Source: CAYMST01 sp964393115 (GTDB taxonomy: Bacteria; Bacteroidota; Bacteroidia; Cytophagales; Cyclobacteriaceae). Taken from it: 17,271 nt of DNA. A model generated the notes under the pieces. The model made no database searches. It saw only the letters and a list, made by a program, of their open reading frames with translations, and had not been told where the DNA came from. The position numbers were made by a program, and so were the translations under genes. The stretch covers positions 1-17,271 of the forward strand of contig CAYMST010000087.1 in NCBI GenBank assembly GCA_964393115.1, in the 5' to 3' direction. Shown piece by piece: positions 12,983-17,271 of this stretch. Numbering within the stretch: position 1 is the stretch's first letter; every line of letters begins with the position of its first letter.

Positions 12983-15427
12983 TTGGAACAGATATCGATT
13001 GCTGAAAATTGGTTTGAAAATAATAATTGGAAAGTTTTTCCTTTTCAAAAAGAGTGTTGGAATCATTACTTAGATGGTAAATCAGGGCTTCTCAATGCAC
13101 CAACGGGTGCTGGTAAGACTTATGCCCTGTGGGTTCCTTGCGTCTTAGATGCGATAAAAGCAGGAACTTCTAAAAAGAAAGGGTTACAATATATCTGGGT
13201 CACTCCACTTCGGGCACTGACTCGTGATATCCAGTCAGCTATGCAGGATTTTTGTCGCGGAGTAGGGGTAGACTGGCGGATAGAGGTACGAACTGGTGAT
13301 ACGCTTTCCAGCGAAAGAGAGAGACAAAAGCGCAATCCACCAACATGCTTGATTACGACTCCTGAGAGTATTCATATCATGTTGGCCAATAAAAATTCTC
13401 CAAATTTCTTTAGAACATTACGCGGTTTTGTAGTTGATGAATGGCATGAGCTAATTGGGTCCAAGCGCGGTGTTCAGATCGAGCTCGCTCTTTCATACCT
13501 GAAGTACTTGGCTGATGATCAATTAAAGATTTGGGGGGTGTCAGCGACTATAGGTAATCTAGAACAGGCTAGAACCGTGCTACTGGGAGAAAAACTAGAT
13601 CAGGATGCGGTGACAGTGATCGCAGATATAGAAAAGAAAATTGAGGTGAAATGCTTAGTGCCTGATAATGTGGAGAAGTTTCCTTGGTCAGGCCATTTGG
13701 GTATAAGGCTTTTGCCTAAAGTATTACCTATAATAGAAAAGGGCAGTACTACCTTACTGTTTACCAATACGCGGTCACAAGCAGAGATTTGGTACCGTGA
13801 AATATTAAATTTCGCTCCTCAATTTTCGGGTATTATGGCTATGCACCATGGGTCTGTAGATCATGACGTTAGGAAATGGGTGGAAGATGCCTTGCATACC
13901 GGTAAGTTGAAACTTGTGGTATGCACAGCTAGCTTGGATTTGGGGGTAGACTTCAGACCTGTCGATACGGTTATACAAATTGGAGGACCTAAAGGAATTG
14001 CCAGGTTTGTTCAACGTGCCGGTAGAAGTGGTCATCGGCCGGGAGAAGTGAGTACTATTCATTTCGTTCCGACCCACTCCTTGGAGCTGGTAGAAGGCGT
14101 GGCACTTAGAACAGCGATCGAAGAGAGGATCTTAGAGTCGCGGAAACCTTTTGAAAACTGTATAGATGTCCTTTCCCAATACCTCGTTACACTCGCTACT
14201 GGAAATGGTTTCTTTGAAGAAATAATATACCATCAAGTAAAGTCAACTTATGCCTATCGAAATCTAAACGACGAACAGTGGGATTGGATTATGCAGTTTG
14301 TGACCACGGGAGGTAAGACACTTTCAGGCTATGATGAGTTTAGTAAGGTCGGTCTTTTTGATGGGGCATATAAAGTACTCAATAAACGAGTGGCCATGAG
14401 GCACAGAAGTTCTATAGGAACGATCGTAGGTGATGTAGAACTCAAAGTAAAGTTGCAAAATGGAGGTGTAATTGGAACGATAGAAGAAGGCTTTATCAGT
14501 AGGCTCATGCCTGGTAATGTGTTTTCTTTTGCAGGAAAGATGCTTGAATATGTTAAGCTAAAAGATTTCACAGTAACTGTGAAACTTGCGAAAAGGAAAA
14601 AAGGATATATACCACAATGGGGAGGGGGACGGATGCCTTTGTCCTCACAGCTTGCAGCGCTTATCAGACACAAAATCGAATTAGGGGGGAGAGGTGATGC
14701 GCAAGATGAATTGAAAGATATTGCGCCGATCTTTGAGATTCAGAAAGAAGTGTCGCTTATTCCTAGTAAAGACACGCTGCTTATTGAGTCCGTTCATACA
14801 CACATGGGGCATCATATATTTGTCTATCCATTTGAAGGTAGGGCCGTTCACGAGATTATGGCTATGATATGCGCTGAGAGAATTAGCAAGATCTGTCCGA
14901 TATCGTGCTCGGTAGGAATGAATGATTATGGCTTCGAATTATTGTCCGACGAAGAAATACCCATTTACGAAGCGCTAGAATTAGATTTGTTTTCTATTCA
15001 GTTTGTTGAACAGGATATCGTAAGTGCTGTAAATAAATCTGAAATGGCGAAACGAAGGTTTCGGGACATTGCTGCCATTGCAGGTTTGGTGTTTCAAGGG
15101 TTTCCTGGACAGAAAGTTCATTCGAAGCATATCCAGGCTTCTTCAGGATTGATATATAATGTGTTGGAAGAATATGATCAAAACAACTTGCTACTACAGC
15201 AAGCCATAAGTGAGTCGCTTACGTTCGAACTAGAGCAAGATCGTCTTCTTGACGTAATGGAGCATATCGAAAAACAACATATCGAAGTAAAAGAACTGGC
15301 ACACCCGAGTCCGTTTTCATTTCCTATTTTAGCGGAAAGTATTCGAGGGAGATATTCCTCAGAAAACGTGTTGGAGAGAATTGAAAAAATGCAGATCGAG
15401 TTAGAAGGTCTAGTAGGAGGAGCGTAA
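12983..15427 (+). CDS. Ligase-associated DNA-damage-response DEXH-box helicase (Lhr-like)
   Basis: The protein has 814 residues, the usual size of this Lhr-related family. The helicase motifs are in order: Walker A APTGAGKT (39-46), TPLRALTRDI (74-83), TTPESIH (125-131), DEWH (152-155, the DEXH box), SAT (187-189), TNTRSQAE (261-268), ASLDLGVDF (316-324) and QRAGRSGH (344-351). The C-terminal half is the Lhr-core winged-helix and beta region. It is an ATP-driven 3'-5' DNA translocase expected to work with the metallophosphatase encoded next to it, and usually with an ATP-dependent ligase and an SNM1-like exonuclease, both absent here. An in-frame TAA at 12974 leaves TTG 12983 as the first start, and the family N-terminus (WKVFPFQKECW) needs it. 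Its stop overlaps the pdeM ATG by one base. Confidence 0.93.
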   Translation: MEQISIAENWFENNNWKVFPFQKECWNHYLDGKSGLLNAPTGAGKTYALWVPCVLDAIKAGTSKKKGLQYIWVTPLRALTRDIQSAMQDFCRGVGVDWRIEVRTGDTLSSERERQKRNPPTCLITTPESIHIMLANKNSPNFFRTLRGFVVDEWHELIGSKRGVQIELALSYLKYLADDQLKIWGVSATIGNLEQARTVLLGEKLDQDAVTVIADIEKKIEVKCLVPDNVEKFPWSGHLGIRLLPKVLPIIEKGSTTLLFTNTRSQAEIWYREILNFAPQFSGIMAMHHGSVDHDVRKWVEDALHTGKLKLVVCTASLDLGVDFRPVDTVIQIGGPKGIARFVQRAGRSGHRPGEVSTIHFVPTHSLELVEGVALRTAIEERILESRKPFENCIDVLSQYLVTLATGNGFFEEIIYHQVKSTYAYRNLNDEQWDWIMQFVTTGGKTLSGYDEFSKVGLFDGAYKVLNKRVAMRHRSSIGTIVGDVELKVKLQNGGVIGTIEEGFISRLMPGNVFSFAGKMLEYVKLKDFTVTVKLAKRKKGYIPQWGGGRMPLSSQLAALIRHKIELGGRGDAQDELKDIAPIFEIQKEVSLIPSKDTLLIESVHTHMGHHIFVYPFEGRAVHEIMAMICAERISKICPISCSVGMNDYGFELLSDEEIPIYEALELDLFSIQFVEQDIVSAVNKSEMAKRRFRDIAAIAGLVFQGFPGQKVHSKHIQASSGLIYNVLEEYDQNNLLLQQAISESLTFELEQDRLLDVMEHIEKQHIEVKELAHPSPFSFPILAESIRGRYSSENVLERIEKMQIELEGLVGGA

Positions 15428-16071
15428 TGCAAGGAGATCTCAAGTTATCTATGAAAGGTGCGGAATTGGTGTTGTTACCTGAGCGTGCTATTTATTGGCC
15501 TTCAGAGTCTATCCTAATCGTTTCGGACTTACATTTTGGTAAAGGAGGACACTTCAGGAAATCAGGAATTGCCGTGCCCGCATCATTACACCTAACAGAT
15601 TTTTTTGTGCTGGATAATCTTATTGTTGAATACCAGCCAAAAAAGGTGCTGTTTTTAGGAGACCTCTTCCATAGCGAATACAATAGCGAATGGGAAGATT
15701 TTTATTGTTGGGCAAATAATTGGGAAAATATACAGTTCGTCTTGGTCAAGGGAAACCACGATATTCTCAGAGAAAAGCAGTACATCAACTCAAACTTACA
15801 GTTAGTAGATGATCTGTTACTTTTTCCGTTTTTGTTTGTGCACGAACCCGTGGATACCAATTTAGGTTATGTGCTTTGTGGACATGTACACCCAGGAATT
15901 AAGTTTTATGGTAGAGCTCGACAGTCCATTGTGTTACCTGGATACGTTTTCAAGCCTGCAATTGGATACCTACCGGCTTTTGGGAAGTTCACTGGAAATG
16001 CTAAAATCCCAATATCTAAGGAGGATCAAGTGTATGTGATTGCGGAAAACAAGGTTATTAAAGTTCAATAA
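15427..16071 (+). CDS. pdeM: Ligase-associated DNA-damage-response endonuclease PdeM
   Basis: The protein has 214 residues and is a calcineurin-like metallophosphoesterase. Metal-site motifs are all present: SDLHFGKG (Asp34, His36), FLGDLFHS (Asp79), KGNHD (Asn110, His111), FVHE (His139) and GHVHPG (His153, His155). The ALWW-like YWPSESILIVSDLHFGK start and FRKSGIAVPA segment are typical of PdeM rather than of other phosphoesterases. It is a cytoplasmic Mn2+-type nuclease/phosphodiesterase thought to process DNA ends with the adjacent Lhr-like helicase. The TAATG overlap (one base) makes translational coupling to that helicase nearly certain. No terminator is visible behind it, only a T-run at 16078-16084. 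Confidence 0.93.
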   Translation: MQGDLKLSMKGAELVLLPERAIYWPSESILIVSDLHFGKGGHFRKSGIAVPASLHLTDFFVLDNLIVEYQPKKVLFLGDLFHSEYNSEWEDFYCWANNWENIQFVLVKGNHDILREKQYINSNLQLVDDLLLFPFLFVHEPVDTNLGYVLCGHVHPGIKFYGRARQSIVLPGYVFKPAIGYLPAFGKFTGNAKIPISKEDQVYVIAENKVIKVQ

Positions 16072-16099
16072 TTATAGTTTTTTTAGCTAATCTGGTCGA

Positions 16100-16169
16100 A
16101 TTAAAGGGATTTTTTTAAAAAACAATTGCATTATTGGTTACTTTTCGGTGACATAATGTATTAAAGGGA
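16100..16169 (+). repeat. Ten-base direct repeat 60 bases apart before the sigma-factor gene
   Basis: ATTAAAGGGA occurs at 16100-16109 and at 16160-16169, exactly 60 bases apart. The second copy ends 21 bases before the ATG of the ECF sigma gene and runs into the hairpin 16168-16183. A T7A6 tract follows the first copy. Two identical decamers in a 119-base gap could be protein binding sites; nothing shows which protein. Confidence 0.35.
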
Positions 16170-16183
16170 AAGCTACGGCTTTT
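16168..16183 (+). promoter_or_regulatory. Hairpin with UACG tetraloop just before the sigma-factor start codon
   Basis: AAAGC-TACG-GCTTT (16169-16182), extended by one G-T pair, forms a five- to six-pair stem closed by C(UACG)G, a member of the very stable UNCG tetraloop class. It ends seven bases before ATG 16191 and covers the position of a ribosome binding site, so it could tune translation of the sigma factor. Confidence 0.4.
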
Positions 16184-16190
16184 AGCGTCA

Positions 16191-16733
16191 ATGAAAGATA
16201 GTGAAATACTTGAAAAAGTAGTAGCTGGTGATGAACGTGTTTTAGACTACCTATATAAGAAGTATTATCGTATGATGACTAGGATTGTGCTCTCTAATAA
16301 AGGTAACGAAGATGAAGCTAAAGATATTTTTCAAGATGCGTTAATAGTTTTTTGGCAAAAAGCAGTAAGTGGAAACTTAGTACTAACCTCGAAGATTAGT
16401 ACTTACATTTACAGTATTTGTCAAAATCTATGGAGAAAAGAAATAGACCGAAAAACAAGGTTTACAGAGTCTTCTGAAAATGATGAGAAAGTATACCTTG
16501 ACTATGAAGAAAGGGAAAGAGACCGTATCATTAAGGAATGCATTGCTGAACTTGGTGATAGTTGTAAAAAGATTTTGACGTATTACTATTTTGACGGCAT
16601 GTCCATGGTAGAAATAGCTAAAAAACTGGACTTGGCGAACACAGATACGGCAAAGACTAAAAAATATAAATGTAAAAAACGACTTGATTCCTTAGTGAAA
16701 TCTAAATATTCATCTAAGGATTTTCTGGACTAA
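16191..16733 (+). CDS. ECF-type RNA polymerase sigma factor
   Basis: The protein has 180 residues. Sigma region 2 (about 20-85) contains LYKKYYRMMTRIVLSNKGNEDEAKDIFQDALIVFWQK and the STYIYSICQNLWRKEIDRK segment that melts the -10 element. Region 4 (about 115-172) contains ELGDSCKKILTYYYFDGMSM and the helix-turn-helix MVEIAKKLDLANTDTAKTKKYKCKKRL. There is no region 3, which defines the ECF group. The gene starts seven bases after a UACG-loop hairpin and is followed after seven bases by a membrane protein resembling an anti-sigma factor, so it is probably held inactive at the membrane and released by an envelope signal. The target genes are not identifiable from this window. Confidence 0.93.
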   Translation: MKDSEILEKVVAGDERVLDYLYKKYYRMMTRIVLSNKGNEDEAKDIFQDALIVFWQKAVSGNLVLTSKISTYIYSICQNLWRKEIDRKTRFTESSENDEKVYLDYEERERDRIIKECIAELGDSCKKILTYYYFDGMSMVEIAKKLDLANTDTAKTKKYKCKKRLDSLVKSKYSSKDFLD

Positions 16734-16740
16734 TGTTAGC

Positions 16741-17271
16741 ATGAAGGCAGAGGAATTAATTCAACAATATTTTGATAAAGGCTTGTCACCCGAAAAAATG
16801 AGCGAGGTGGAACGGCTTGTTGAACTTGACCCAGTTCTCAAGAGTGAATTTGAACTTCAAGAAAATATAATTGAAGCGATAAAAAGTTCAAGGGCTGCTG
16901 AGTTGAAGTCTCGACTAGATGCCATTCCGGTAAGCGGTTTTATGAGTGGTCAAATTTTTGGTACAACTGTGGCCAAAATAGCGGGCATTGCTGCCGCCAT
17001 CTCCATAATAGGTTTTAGTGGTTTATGGTATATCGATCAAAAGCAAGAAAATTACTCGAAAATCAGCTATGTCCTTCCAAAATCGGAGTTAAAACTGAAA
17101 GGGGTTAAACCGGTTAACCGATATTTGGAAGGACTTTCGATAACCTTACCTGCGGAGCATCAAGGAGCCAGCACCTTTCGGGATAATACACAAAGGAAAC
17201 CCGTTTCTGTTGGAACTCGTCGGGTAGATAAAGAGTGTGACATGAAGACATTTCTGATTGACATGACTTTA
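16741..17271 (+). CDS. Anti-sigma-factor-like membrane protein, N-terminal part (cut by window edge)
   Basis: The frame opens at ATG 16741, seven bases after the sigma-factor stop, and stays open for 177 codons to the right edge. The cytoplasmic N-terminus (1-76) begins EELIQQYFDKGLSPEKMSEVERLVELDPVLKSEFE in short segments, a helical pattern common in Bacteroidota anti-sigma proteins, but it has no His or Cys, so it is not a zinc (ZAS) type. One membrane span covers about 77-98 (VAKIAGIAAAISIIGFSGLW). The rest is a polar domain on the far side of the membrane, rich in Lys and Pro. The gene position and topology support control of the sigma factor next to it; direct family evidence is modest and the C-terminal sensor part is missing. 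Confidence 0.72.
   Translation, partial: MKAEELIQQYFDKGLSPEKMSEVERLVELDPVLKSEFELQENIIEAIKSSRAAELKSRLDAIPVSGFMSGQIFGTTVAKIAGIAAAISIIGFSGLWYIDQKQENYSKISYVLPKSELKLKGVKPVNRYLEGLSITLPAEHQGASTFRDNTQRKPVSVGTRRVDKECDMKTFLIDMTL

Overview
The window reads as chromosomal DNA of a member of the Bacteroidota, most likely a marine-type Cytophagales. The grounds are AT-rich, well-spaced genes with hardly any Shine-Dalgarno sequences, several TAnnTTTG promoter boxes, exported proteins whose signal peptides end in A-Q, a LytTR regulator, a SiaC-family protein, a very large PIG-L deacetylase next to a sodium:solute symporter, an ECF sigma factor with a membrane anti-sigma-like partner, and a K+-dependent membrane pyrophosphatase of a kind I associate with Flavobacterium. 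The genus assignment is a guess. I see no rRNA, tRNA, CRISPR array, insertion sequence or phage gene.

Layout. Positions 2-211 hold the C-terminal end of a thioredoxin-fold protein. Then comes a tight three-gene operon (285-2094): a stand-alone HPt phosphotransfer protein, a LytTR response regulator and a DUF616/TOD1-like glycosyltransferase-domain protein, with overlapping stops and starts. A convergent exported or lipid-anchored protein with a CsgG/TolB-like C-terminal half (2110-3414, minus) follows. A 397-base non-coding stretch contains a foldback structure and precedes an ArsR repressor (3812-4126) and a rhodanese lipoprotein (4188-4598).

The centre carries an 836-residue exported PIG-L deacetylase with a C-terminal glutaminase-like domain (4626-7136), a possible 31-residue membrane microprotein that starts on the next base (7137-7232), an SSS-family symporter (7358-9025) and a small outer-membrane beta-barrel protein (9078-9521). 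The deacetylase and symporter probably act as a pair: hydrolysis of an N-acyl compound in the periplasm and sodium-driven uptake of a product. The substrate cannot be read from the sequence.

The membrane pyrophosphatase hppA (9859-12057) ends in a strong intrinsic terminator. A SiaC-family phosphoprotein (12418-12807, minus) diverges from the helicase-nuclease pair of the ligase-associated DNA-repair system (12983-16071); the ligase and exonuclease usually associated with that pair are not in the window. The right end is an ECF sigma factor (16191-16733) and the first 177 codons of its probable membrane-bound regulator (16741 to the edge).

No single unmistakable new system stands out. The points most worth a second look are the HPt-LytTR-glycosyltransferase operon with a paired direct repeat just upstream of its promoter box, the foldback region 3528-3636, the microprotein between the deacetylase and the symporter, the relocated glutamate in the pyrophosphatase, and the hairpin with a UACG loop just before the sigma-factor start codon.
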